A DNA stretch of 64,000 nucleotides, from the NCBI GenBank assembly GCA_028285485.1, contig JANQPC010000051.1, forward strand, positions 49,734 through 113,733, in the 5' to 3' direction. Every line of letters begins with the position of its first letter. The stretch's first letter is position 1. Source of the stretch: Paracoccaceae bacterium. GTDB taxonomy: Bacteria; Pseudomonadota; Alphaproteobacteria; Rhodobacterales; Rhodobacteraceae. Positions 25,519 to 33,570 of the stretch are shown piece after piece. Made by a program: the position numbers and the translations under genes. The notes below the pieces were generated by a model that searched no databases, was not told the origin of the DNA, and saw only the letters and a program-made list of their open reading frames with translations.

Positions 25519-26945
25519 TTCAGGCCCAGTTCGGTAAGCGCCTGGGCCACACCGTCCAGGTTGTCGAGCTTCATAGAGGCGTAGTTGGGCGACAGGACCA
25601 CGCCGTGACCGCCCGCGCGATAGGTGGCCATGACCGAACGGTAGGCGATTTCCGGAGTGCATTTCGCCTGATCGGCCCGCACGCGCGGCGCATCGATGCC
25701 GAGGCCCATATAGACCTTCGCCTTGCCGTGAACGCCGGTGAGCGCCGCCTCGCACTGGCCGTAAACATAGGTATCGGGGTCCAACCCATCCTGCACGACC
25801 GTGTCGAGACCGGCGCCCTTGATGCCCAACACGGCGTCAAGAACCTGCATGGCTGCCGCGGGATCGAAATCCCGCAGGATCGTTTTTTGGAAGAAGCCAA
25901 ATTCCTTGTGCCAGATTTCACCGGACTGATGTTGGTAGGTGATGGGTTTGACCCAGTCGGCATACATCGTTTGTTCGTGCCACGGCCATTGGGCGCGGCG
26001 GAAGAGGTTGAAATGATTACGGTTCCAGACGTTCAGGCCGAAGGGCAGATCGGGCTTGCACCATTTGACAAGCCCGAAAAGCTCGCGATCCAGATCTTTG
26101 TTCCGTTCAAGCCAGAACCGTTCCCAGATCAGAACTTCGGGGTGTTCCAGAAGGGTTCGGACGAAGGTGACGAAGGCGCCATCGTCAAAGGTTTTGCCCG
26201 AGAGCGCGTTCTGCATGAACTCATACATTGCGATGCAGCCGCGGCGGCAGGCCTCCACATCGATACCGCGCGCGATGGCCTCGTTCCGCGCGGGTTCCGA
26301 GAAATCGCCCGGGGCCTGGCCCTGCATCATCTGGTCGAGCGGTGAGTTCCGCTCGTTGCACCACATGATCCCGTCAATCTCGTAGTTGCGAACCTGATCC
26401 TCGATGATCGCATGCATCCAGTTGCGATAGTCGGGGTTTGATGTGCTTGGCTCATCCTTGCGGCGGCCGAAAACGTCAACCTCCATGCAGGTGGCAAGGT
26501 TCGGAATGTCGACGGCGCTGGCCGATCCGTGACCGGCGTATTTGAAGAACGGCTCCATCAGTTCGACATAAACCTGCATGCCACGCGCATGCGCCGCCGG
26601 GATGACCAGATCGAGGATATCGACATCCGCCATCTCTTCATCGGCGGCGCGGAAATCCTTGATGATGGTTTTGGTGTAGTAGCGCGGATCGGGCTTGAAA
26701 TAGGCGCCGCCCTTCATCGTGAAGGGCTCCGGCACGCCATGATCGGGCCATCCATCCAGCTCATGGCTGATGCTGCGCCCCGTCTTCAGCCCAAGCCAGG
26801 AGACCGTTCCGAGCATCAGCACGTTCACTCCGACACGGTGCTGCAACGTATCGAGCACACCATCGACGCCTTCATCGACAAAGCTGATCGGGCTGACCTG
26901 AATGCCCACGAATTTTTCGTTGGGATCGGGGCTCATGCCGCTCAT
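25515..26945 (-). CDS. Orphan TIM-barrel protein resembling glycoside hydrolases
   Basis: 476 residues, cytosolic, no signal peptide. The start VGIQVSPISFVDEGVDGVLDTL, then LVIPAAHARGMQVYVELMEPF, and the segment YEIDGIMWCNERNSP suggest a (beta/alpha)8 barrel. Asn197-Glu198 in CNERN resembles the acid/base Asn-Glu of clan GH-A enzymes, and VQDGLDPDTYVYG and GVVLSPNYASMKL look like later strands. I recall similar proteins grouped as hypothetical glycosyl hydrolases, but I cannot name a family with confidence. It overlaps its neighbours by 4 bases at both ends, so it belongs to the same pathway as the aminotransferase and cyclic amidase. Its role is unknown. Confidence 0.7.
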   Translation of the reverse strand: MSGMSPDPNEKFVGIQVSPISFVDEGVDGVLDTLQHRVGVNVLMLGTVSWLGLKTGRSISHELDGWPDHGVPEPFTMKGGAYFKPDPRYYTKTIIKDFRAADEEMADVDILDLVIPAAHARGMQVYVELMEPFFKYAGHGSASAVDIPNLATCMEVDVFGRRKDEPSTSNPDYRNWMHAIIEDQVRNYEIDGIMWCNERNSPLDQMMQGQAPGDFSEPARNEAIARGIDVEACRRGCIAMYEFMQNALSGKTFDDGAFVTFVRTLLEHPEVLIWERFWLERNKDLDRELFGLVKWCKPDLPFGLNVWNRNHFNLFRRAQWPWHEQTMYADWVKPITYQHQSGEIWHKEFGFFQKTILRDFDPAAAMQVLDAVLGIKGAGLDTVVQDGLDPDTYVYGQCEAALTGVHGKAKVYMGLGIDAPRVRADQAKCTPEIAYRSVMATYRAGGHGVVLSPNYASMKLDNLDGVAQALTELGLK

Positions 26946-28129
26946 GCCGCCGCCCCCTTATGCGCATCGATGAACGCCTTGATCCGGGCCATCGCCTCTT
27001 GGATGACGGGCAGGGGCTGCAGGTAGGATATCCGGATAAAATCGCTTTCCGGCTCACCGAACATGTCGCCGGGAAAGACCATCACGCGGGCGTCTTTCAA
27101 CAGCGCCTTGCAGAAGGGCTTGGCCTTCATGCCGGTCGCCGAGATGTTGGTGTAGATGTAGAAGGCGCCTCCCGGCGCGCCGTAGGTCAGGCCGGCCTCT
27201 GTCAGGGCCTCCATCAGGTAGGCGCGCCGTTCCGCGTAATCGCGGAAGGTTGCCGCCATATCATCCTGCGGGCCTGTCAACGCCGCAAGGGCCGCGAATT
27301 GCGAGACGGTGCAGGTGTTGATCGAAAGGGTATGGCGCGGTTCGGTCAGCTTCTCCACGAAATCGGCGGGCGCGGCCATGTAGCCCACGCGCCAGCCTGT
27401 CATCGCATAGGTCTTGGAAAACCCGTTCAGCGTTATGGTGCGGTCTTTCATGCCGGGCAGCGTGGCGAGCGACAGATGCTCATGCGGCGGAAAGATAAGG
27501 GCGGCGTAGATCTCATCGGCGATCACCAGAATATCGTGCCGAATGGCAAGATCGGCGATTTTGCGGATCACATCGGGTGGCGTTACCGCCCCGGTGGGAT
27601 TGTTGGGTGAGACCAGAACGAACATGCGGGTCTTGTTGGTGATCCGCTTCTCAATCTCATCAACATCCAGGGCGAAATCGTCCCGCTGATGGGTCGGCAC
27701 CGGGATCGGCGTGCCGCCGCAGAGGTGAACGGCGGTGTCGTAAGTGGTAAACCGCGGCGAGGTGATCAGAACCTCGTCACCTGGTTCAACGAGCCCGAGC
27801 ATGCAGAGCATGATGGATTCCTGCACACCCGCGGTCACGATGATCTCATCGGCGGCATAGTCGAGCCCGTACGCCGCCCGCAGGTTTTCGCTGATGGCCG
27901 CGCGCAATTCCGGCAGGCCGGTGGGGCCGGTGTAGTGATGCTGATTGGCATCGAGCGCCTGTTTGGCCGCCTCGACCACATGGGAAGGGGTGTGAAAGTC
28001 CGGATCCCCGCGCCCAAGCGCGATGACGCCATCGAGGCCGGAGGCGATTTCGAGCATTTCGGTTCTGAACGCCCCGTCTTCTTCGACGATGCGGGAGGCC
28101 GTTCGCTGCAACAGGAGAGATTGCATCAT
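26942..28129 (-). CDS. Class I/II pyridoxal-phosphate aminotransferase
   Basis: 395 residues. The PLP lysine is in NGFSKTYAMTGWRVGYM, the cofactor-binding VSPNNPTGAV and VIADEIYAAL are present, and the C-terminal Arg that binds the substrate carboxylate is probably in FIRISYLQPL. It moves an amino group between an amino acid and a keto acid. A paralogue with the same motifs lies in the plus operon at 35.1 kb. It overlaps the downstream TIM-barrel gene by 4 bases. The substrate cannot be told from sequence. Confidence 0.93.
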   Translation of the reverse strand: MMQSLLLQRTASRIVEEDGAFRTEMLEIASGLDGVIALGRGDPDFHTPSHVVEAAKQALDANQHHYTGPTGLPELRAAISENLRAAYGLDYAADEIIVTAGVQESIMLCMLGLVEPGDEVLITSPRFTTYDTAVHLCGGTPIPVPTHQRDDFALDVDEIEKRITNKTRMFVLVSPNNPTGAVTPPDVIRKIADLAIRHDILVIADEIYAALIFPPHEHLSLATLPGMKDRTITLNGFSKTYAMTGWRVGYMAAPADFVEKLTEPRHTLSINTCTVSQFAALAALTGPQDDMAATFRDYAERRAYLMEALTEAGLTYGAPGGAFYIYTNISATGMKAKPFCKALLKDARVMVFPGDMFGEPESDFIRISYLQPLPVIQEAMARIKAFIDAHKGAAA

Positions 28130-28132
28130 GGA

Positions 28133-29359
28133 TCAGTGCATCCTCTTACCGTCGATGAATGTCATATCTACCTTCTCAAGCGCGCTCAGATCCTCGTCGG
28201 GTTTGCCATCGACCACGATCATATCCGCGAGCTTTCCCGCCTCCAGCGTGCCAAGCGTATCGCCGAACCCGTTCAGAACCGCCGCCCGCGCGGTGATGGC
28301 GCGCAGCGCATCAAGGTTGTCCGGGCAAACGCCCACCTCAACCATGAAGCCCAACTCGGGTACGATGCTGTCATGTTCCACGGCAGGGCTTCCGGCATCG
28401 GTTCCGAAGACGATCGGAACGCCGGCCTTGGCGGCCCGCACCAACCCGTCGAACCGCGTTTTGTCGGCGACCGCCCGTTGACGCTCTGCAATCTTCCACT
28501 CCGGAATACCGAAGGCGCGCGCGATCTCTTCATTGGCCTGGATGACGAGGGCGGAGAAGGTGGTGACGACGGGGAGCTTTTTGTCCAGCAGCAACTGGAT
28601 CGTCTCATCGGTCATCGAGCCGCCGTGCTCCACGCAATCAACGCCGAACTCTGCCACGCGCGCGATGCAATCGTTATAGGTTGCATGCGCGGTGATCGGC
28701 AGGCGGTTGCGATGGCTTTCATCGATGACCGCGTGCAGTTCCTCATCGGTGAATTCCAGCGTGTCGTGGCAAGCCATGATCTTGATGAGATCGGCGCCGC
28801 CCTTGACCTGATCCCTGACCGCGCGGCGCATTTCATCGGCGCCGGATGCTTCCCGGCACACCCAATAGGTATGGCCCCCGGTCTGAATAATGCTTTCACC
28901 TGATACCAGCAGGCGGGGGCCGGGAAATATGCCCTGGGCCACGGCCTGTTTGGTAAAGAGGTTGGCGTCATGCACGCCCAGATCCCGCACCAGCGTTATG
29001 CCGGCGCGCAGCGATTTCAGCATATTGCCCGCCGCCTTGTAGGCGCGGATCTCGGGCGGATCGAACATGCTTTGCTGGCTCAACTCGTGGATGCCGTCCC
29101 AGGAAAGATGGGCGTGGCTGTTCATCATTCCGGGCATGAGGGTTTTGCCGCCGGTGTCGACGATTTCGGCTCCGGCGGGCGCGTCCGCCCGCATTCCGAC
29201 ATCTGCGATCCTGCCGTTCTTGAGATGCACGAAGCCGTCTTCGATCACCTCGTCTCCGACACAGGTGATGACCCGGCCGAAGAACACGCAATCCACGGCC
29301 TCGGCCTCAAACATCGGCTTGGTGATCTTCTGGTATTTCCAGGCGGCGGGTTCTGGCAT
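28133..29359 (-). CDS. Metal-dependent amidohydrolase (imidazolonepropionase/Xaa-Pro dipeptidase-like)
   Basis: 408 residues from the ATG at 29359 with GAGGAGCC upstream. Metal ligands are visible: HAH in MNSHAHLSWDG, a Lys in DLIKIMACHD that may be carbamylated, His in ITAHATYND and CVEHGGS, and Asp in VFGTDAGSPA. This is the PF01979-type group that includes imidazolonepropionase-like enzymes and amino-acid-proline dipeptidases. It follows the M24-like gene by 11 bases and precedes the aminotransferase by 3. It most likely cleaves an amide or a cyclic C-N bond in the pathway. Confidence 0.88.
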   Translation of the reverse strand: MPEPAAWKYQKITKPMFEAEAVDCVFFGRVITCVGDEVIEDGFVHLKNGRIADVGMRADAPAGAEIVDTGGKTLMPGMMNSHAHLSWDGIHELSQQSMFDPPEIRAYKAAGNMLKSLRAGITLVRDLGVHDANLFTKQAVAQGIFPGPRLLVSGESIIQTGGHTYWVCREASGADEMRRAVRDQVKGGADLIKIMACHDTLEFTDEELHAVIDESHRNRLPITAHATYNDCIARVAEFGVDCVEHGGSMTDETIQLLLDKKLPVVTTFSALVIQANEEIARAFGIPEWKIAERQRAVADKTRFDGLVRAAKAGVPIVFGTDAGSPAVEHDSIVPELGFMVEVGVCPDNLDALRAITARAAVLNGFGDTLGTLEAGKLADMIVVDGKPDEDLSALEKVDMTFIDGKRMH

Positions 29360-29370
29360 CTCGCGGCTCC

Positions 29371-30528
29371 TCAGATGGGGATGGTGCGGGCGTCGATCGG
29401 GGTGTCGGCTTGGAACCTTGAGGGGATGTCGACCCCGTTTTCCCGAACGATCATGGTGTTGATGGTGCGGTATCCGTCGCGGCCCGGGCGGTATACGCCC
29501 GGTTCGTTGGAAAACACCATGTTGGTTTCGATCCGAGTGGCATCGCCCGGCGCCAGCCAGGGCGCTTCGTGCCCCTCCAGCCCCATCGCGTGGCCGATCC
29601 GGTGGCGGATCGCCTCGCCGAGGCCCGCTGCGCGGAGCGCATCCATCGCGGCGTTGTTCGCGGACATGCATGTCTCATGCGCTCCGCACGCGGCAATGGC
29701 CGCGTCGTTGCAGGCCGCCATTGCCGCCATGATTGTGCGTTGCTCGGCGCTCATCTCACCCACGATCAGGGTGACGCCGCTTTCGGCGTGGTACCCGCCG
29801 AGCGAGGCGCCGATCCCGGCGATCAGCGTTTCACCGGCGCGCGGGGTTCGCTCCAGCACGGCGCCGTGGGGCAGGGCGGCGCGGGGCCCGGAGTGAACCG
29901 ATGCGGTGATGCCCATCGGCGTTCCCGCGAAGGCCCGCTTGTGCGTCTCGAAGAGGGCGCTCCGGGCGTGGCCCATGGTATCAGCCATAAGATCGGCCTC
30001 GGTTCCGCCGCCTGCAATGATGTCTCCCGCCGTCGCGTGAAGCCGGGCCAGAAAGAGATCGGCGAACTTGGCGGCCTCCACCGTCAGGGCGATCTCTTCG
30101 GGTTCCTTGATCTGGCGTGCGCGCATCGCGTGGTCGGTCAGATCGAGCGCGGTCAGCCGAGCCCGTGCCGCGTCAAGAAGAGAGGCGTCCAGCGCATCAA
30201 TCGCGATGCGTTTGGCGCCGATCTGGCCAAGCATCCACAAAACCGCGGGAACCTCACCGGGGAACTCCTCGTAGAAGCGCAGATCGCCCAGGCCGCTCGC
30301 TTCGGCATTCTCGCGTTCCAGATCGGGCAACATCAGGATCGGATCGCCTTCCACGGGCAACCAAACGCCCATGGGGCGCTCATTGGCCGAGAGAAACAGG
30401 CCCGTGGCGTAGGCAAGGTTGGGTGCCCGCAACAAAAGCAGCCCGTCCAGGCCCGCCTGCGCGGCGCGCGCGCGCAGCCGACGCCGCGCCCGGAAATAAA
30501 AGCCGGCATCCAGAGGTGCCAGGCTCAC
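29371..30528 (-). CDS. Creatinase-like M24 family hydrolase lacking metal ligands
   Basis: 385 residues from a GTG at 30528 overlapping the previous stop. The fold is the pita-bread M24 type: an N-terminal creatinase domain (about 1-140) and a catalytic domain. Of the five metal ligands of prolidases, the first Asp is Gly (LIAGIGA), the second is Glu (GYHAESGVT) and the last Glu is not Glu (YRTINTMIV). The His in GHAMGLEGHE and the Glu in NEPGVY remain. Creatinase and ectoine hydrolase (DoeA) also work without metals, so this is likely a hydrolase of an amidino or amide bond rather than a peptidase. Context agrees with catabolism of a small nitrogen compound. Confidence 0.85.
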   Translation of the reverse strand: MSLAPLDAGFYFRARRRLRARAAQAGLDGLLLLRAPNLAYATGLFLSANERPMGVWLPVEGDPILMLPDLERENAEASGLGDLRFYEEFPGEVPAVLWMLGQIGAKRIAIDALDASLLDAARARLTALDLTDHAMRARQIKEPEEIALTVEAAKFADLFLARLHATAGDIIAGGGTEADLMADTMGHARSALFETHKRAFAGTPMGITASVHSGPRAALPHGAVLERTPRAGETLIAGIGASLGGYHAESGVTLIVGEMSAEQRTIMAAMAACNDAAIAACGAHETCMSANNAAMDALRAAGLGEAIRHRIGHAMGLEGHEAPWLAPGDATRIETNMVFSNEPGVYRPGRDGYRTINTMIVRENGVDIPSRFQADTPIDARTIPI

Positions 30529-31613
30529 AGGGTTTCGCCCGTATAGGGGCCCAGACTGTCGAGCGGAGAGCTCAGCCCAAGCTCCCGGCCCAGTTCCCAG
30601 AGATCTGCAAGCACCAGATCATCGATAGGAACCCCGTTTTGCGCCTTTGTTGCGGTTCGGCGAGCCTCTTGTTCGCCGGGCACGAGGATCTCGTCAAAGC
30701 CCGGGCGCAGGGCGCGGGTTTTGGCCATCTGGACGAACTCTCCCATCCGGGCCGCGTAGTCGCCTGTCTCCATGAACCAAGAGATATCAATGGCTTGAAA
30801 GTAATGGCTCACGTCGAGCTTCATCGGATCGGCATAGGGGGTCAGCCCGAAGCCGCCGCCCGAAAGCACGCCCGTCAGCGCCTCGGTCATAAAGGCCAGG
30901 CCATAGCCCTTGTGCCCGCCAATCCCAAGCAGCGGGCCTTTCAGCGCGGCCGCCGGATCGTCGGTTTCATGGCCATCCGGCGTGATGGCCCAATCCAAGG
31001 GCATCTTTTTGCCCTCGCGGATCAGCCAGTTCATCATGCCTTTGCCGGCCGTGGTGATCGCGATGTCGAGAACGGTGGGAAACCCCTGATCGGATGGCGC
31101 GGCGATAGACCAGGGGTTGGTGCCCGTCACGCCCTCGCGCCCGCCCCAGGGCGCCATCTCGGGCCCGGCATTGGTAAAGGCGATGCCGATGCAGCCGTGG
31201 TCAAGCGCTTGGCAGGCATGCACGGCGCTTGAGCCGTAATGCGTGGAATTCCGAACGATGACGGTGCCGATCCCGCCTTCTTTCGCCTTCTTGATCGCCA
31301 GCGCCATGGCCTTTGAGGCGGCGACGGTGCCAATCCCGTTATGCGCGTCAACGAGCGCCAGCGCTGGCCCCTCCTTGATGACGGACCAGCCCGCGCGCGG
31401 GTTCACCTCACCATTACCGATCCGCTGCTGATAGCGCCGCAGGCGGGCAACGCCCTGGCCCTGGCCCGGGTGAAACCGAAGCTCCGAGAATATCAGGGCA
31501 TCTGCGAAGATACCGGCATCCTCCGCCGTCAGCCCCAGCGCCTCGAACCCCTCAGACACAAAGGCCCGCAACTGCCCGCGGCCCACATTGGTCATCGGAA
31601 TGGCTTGGCTCAT
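30525..31613 (-). CDS. Ldh-family NAD(P)-dependent dehydrogenase (malate/L-lactate/ureidoglycolate type)
   Basis: 362 residues. This unusual oxidoreductase fold is recognised from GQGVARLRRYQQRI, TVIVRNSTHYGSSAVHACQAL (catalytic His in STHYG), TNAGPEMAPWGG and GTNPWSIAAP, and GGHKGYGLAFMTEAL. Members oxidise 2-hydroxy acids, reduce cyclic imines such as piperideine-2-carboxylate, or act on ureidoglycolate (AllD). With AllA- and allantoinase-like genes in the locus, an AllD-like role is attractive but not proven. It overlaps both neighbours by 4 bases. Confidence 0.88.
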   Translation of the reverse strand: MSQAIPMTNVGRGQLRAFVSEGFEALGLTAEDAGIFADALIFSELRFHPGQGQGVARLRRYQQRIGNGEVNPRAGWSVIKEGPALALVDAHNGIGTVAASKAMALAIKKAKEGGIGTVIVRNSTHYGSSAVHACQALDHGCIGIAFTNAGPEMAPWGGREGVTGTNPWSIAAPSDQGFPTVLDIAITTAGKGMMNWLIREGKKMPLDWAITPDGHETDDPAAALKGPLLGIGGHKGYGLAFMTEALTGVLSGGGFGLTPYADPMKLDVSHYFQAIDISWFMETGDYAARMGEFVQMAKTRALRPGFDEILVPGEQEARRTATKAQNGVPIDDLVLADLWELGRELGLSSPLDSLGPYTGETL

Positions 31614-32488
31614 GCGCTGAGCCCCAGAATATCGGCGATATTCGTTCCGGGCGCGTCATAGCTGCCAAGCTGCCCGGCCGGCGCCGTCATCACAACGGTC
31701 ATGCCCGGGCCGTAGCCCGCGCGGGGGCCGTCTGTCTGGCCGACGATCCCGATGCTCATCGCGCCGCGCAGGTAGCCGTGATTGTAGCGGCTGTCAGTAT
31801 CCTGAATGGCCACAAGATCGCCAAGGCGGAGTTGATCCAGCCCGTGCTCTGCCAGCGCCGCGCGGTCCGTCGATTGGATGTGCAGCGATCCGCCCTCCGA
31901 GGTCAGGCCCGCTCCCGCGCCAACAAAATGCGGGGGCACCGTGGCCACCACGCCCATTTTCAGAGCGCCGTCTTCCAGCTTCTTGGGAAGAACGTCGAAC
32001 AAGCCCGGCGAGAGGGATTTGAAGGCCACTTCGGGGCAGCCCGGAACGGCAAGGCCAACGCCTTCGCTTTTCACGAGGATCGTATCGTCCACCGCAATCT
32101 TGCGGCGGGTCTCAACATCGAAATGGATGATGACCTGATCTGAGAACCGGCCGGATTTGCCGGTTACAACGCCGCGCGCGCCTTTTGCGGCCCCGCTTGT
32201 GATCATTGCCTCGTTGCCGACGCAGGCAAACACATTCAGCCCGCGGTTTTTGTTCGCATCTGGATGCGCGATGGAAACGGATGGGTGGACGCAATCGCCG
32301 GCCCAGCCAAAGGCGCTGTCGCCAACTGTGACGTTATAGACGATGCCGCCGAATGTGGGCCACAGGAACGCCTTTCCGTCTGCATCCAGGCGATAGGGTT
32401 CGGCCGGAAGCCCCGAGAGCGATGGGTTCACCACCTGGCCGACAACGGACACGGTAACGATATCGGATGCGTTGGTTTGGATGCTCAT
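31610..32488 (-). CDS. DUF4438 family protein (second of tandem pair)
   Basis: 292 residues from the ATG at 32488, 7 bases after the stop of the paralogous upstream gene. It has the DUF4438 pattern FLWPTFGGIVYNVTVGDSAF followed by GWAGDCVHPSVSI, CVGNEAMITSGAAKGARGVV and a C-terminal GDLVAIQDTDSRYNHGYLRG. No known catalytic motif is visible and no signal peptide. The family has a solved structural representative from a thermophile, as I recall, but no assigned function. The pair with the preceding gene probably forms a hetero-oligomer or represents specialised subunits. Confidence 0.83.
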   Translation of the reverse strand: MSIQTNASDIVTVSVVGQVVNPSLSGLPAEPYRLDADGKAFLWPTFGGIVYNVTVGDSAFGWAGDCVHPSVSIAHPDANKNRGLNVFACVGNEAMITSGAAKGARGVVTGKSGRFSDQVIIHFDVETRRKIAVDDTILVKSEGVGLAVPGCPEVAFKSLSPGLFDVLPKKLEDGALKMGVVATVPPHFVGAGAGLTSEGGSLHIQSTDRAALAEHGLDQLRLGDLVAIQDTDSRYNHGYLRGAMSIGIVGQTDGPRAGYGPGMTVVMTAPAGQLGSYDAPGTNIADILGLSA

Positions 32489-32495
32489 ATCGGCC

Positions 32496-33353
32496 TCAGA
32501 GATCGAGAAGTGTGGCGAGGTTGGCCTTGGGATCGATCGTGAAATCGATCTCGCCATTACGCGCGGTCATCAGTGTCAAGATACCCGGGCCGTGGCCCGT
32601 CATCACACTGTCTCCGTGGATGCAGAGGCAGATCGAGACAGCCCCCTCCCGGTAAGAGCGGCCCCAGTGATGATCGGCATGGCGGATCGCGATCACATCG
32701 CCAAGGCGCATCTGATCGATCCCCAGGTCTGCCATTAGCGCGCGATCGCCAGACATCAGATCCTGGTCCACGTATTCGGAATTGAGCTCGGCACCCGACC
32801 CCATGATCCTGATGGGAAGCTCCATCGCCACGTTAACGTGCAAGCGGCCCTCGCTTTGCGTGATCCCCAGGGCGTGGAACAGGCGCGGGCTCATTTTCTT
32901 GAGCGCCACGCCGGGAAAATCGGTCAGCGCCAATCCCTGGCCGATTGTCATGACCTGAATGCGATCCCCCGGGGCCATCACGTCGTAGGCGCTGTCATCG
33001 AACTGAACGAGGATGCGAGCATGTTCGCCGACGACGATCCCCCTGGCACCGGCCGCCATGCCGGAGGTTACCATCGCCTCGTTGCCGATACAGTTGAGGT
33101 AGTGCAGCGCGTGGTGGCGGCCGGAATTCCCGTCATCATCGATCGAAACGCCGGGCTCCACGTGATCGCCGGCCCAACCGAAGGCGCGGTCGCCGCAGCG
33201 CACGTTATAGGTGATGCCATACATGCCCGGAAGAACCGTCGCCGTGCCATCGGGGTAGGGGATATACTGGCCGGGCCGAACCGCGGGTGTGGTGACGACG
33301 GCTGACACGGCCATCTCAACGAGGGCAAGCTCATTCGTTGTTGGGTTCGACAT
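32496..33353 (-). CDS. DUF4438 family protein (first of tandem pair)
   Basis: 285 residues, first gene of the eight-gene minus operon. Shares with its neighbour the blocks MYGITYNVRCGDRAFGWAGD, HVEPGVSIDDDG, CIGNEAMVTSGMAAGARGIV, GQGLALTDFPGVALKKMSP and GDVIAIRHADHHWGRSYREG. Repeated His/Asp residues in the last block (HADHHWG) could bind metal. The gene starts with an ATG at 33353, and its upstream region carries the TGTCGACA operator. The biochemical role of the family is unknown; its place at the head of a catabolic operon suggests an early step or a regulatory or binding role. Confidence 0.83.
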   Translation of the reverse strand: MSNPTTNELALVEMAVSAVVTTPAVRPGQYIPYPDGTATVLPGMYGITYNVRCGDRAFGWAGDHVEPGVSIDDDGNSGRHHALHYLNCIGNEAMVTSGMAAGARGIVVGEHARILVQFDDSAYDVMAPGDRIQVMTIGQGLALTDFPGVALKKMSPRLFHALGITQSEGRLHVNVAMELPIRIMGSGAELNSEYVDQDLMSGDRALMADLGIDQMRLGDVIAIRHADHHWGRSYREGAVSICLCIHGDSVMTGHGPGILTLMTARNGEIDFTIDPKANLATLLDL

Positions 33354-33440
33354 CGGGCGGCGCTTCCTTTGCGGGCATAAGCGGCAAAATCAGGCAATGT
33401 TTTGGTTTGACAGCCAGCGGCTTCCTTGCCATCAGTATAT

Positions 33441-33492
33441 TGTCGACATTGCGCTTGTTGAAATGGGATACACGAGCGGAATGGATAGTCAA
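33441..33492. promoter_or_regulatory. GntR-type operator between the two main catabolic operons
   Basis: The palindrome TGTCGACA is at 33441-33448 within TATTGTCGACATTG. On the minus strand GCTTGACT has its -35-like TTGACT at 33492-33487, 44 bases before it, matching the architecture at the other two sites. The gap 33354-33570 holds no gene, and the plus-strand operon must also start here. Confidence 0.65.
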
Positions 33493-33570
33493 GCACCCTG
33501 CATCGTGCCTGCTGGTTTCCGAGAAACCTGATCGAGGTCCGCGGCAAACCGGAGGGGAGAGCGCCCCGAG

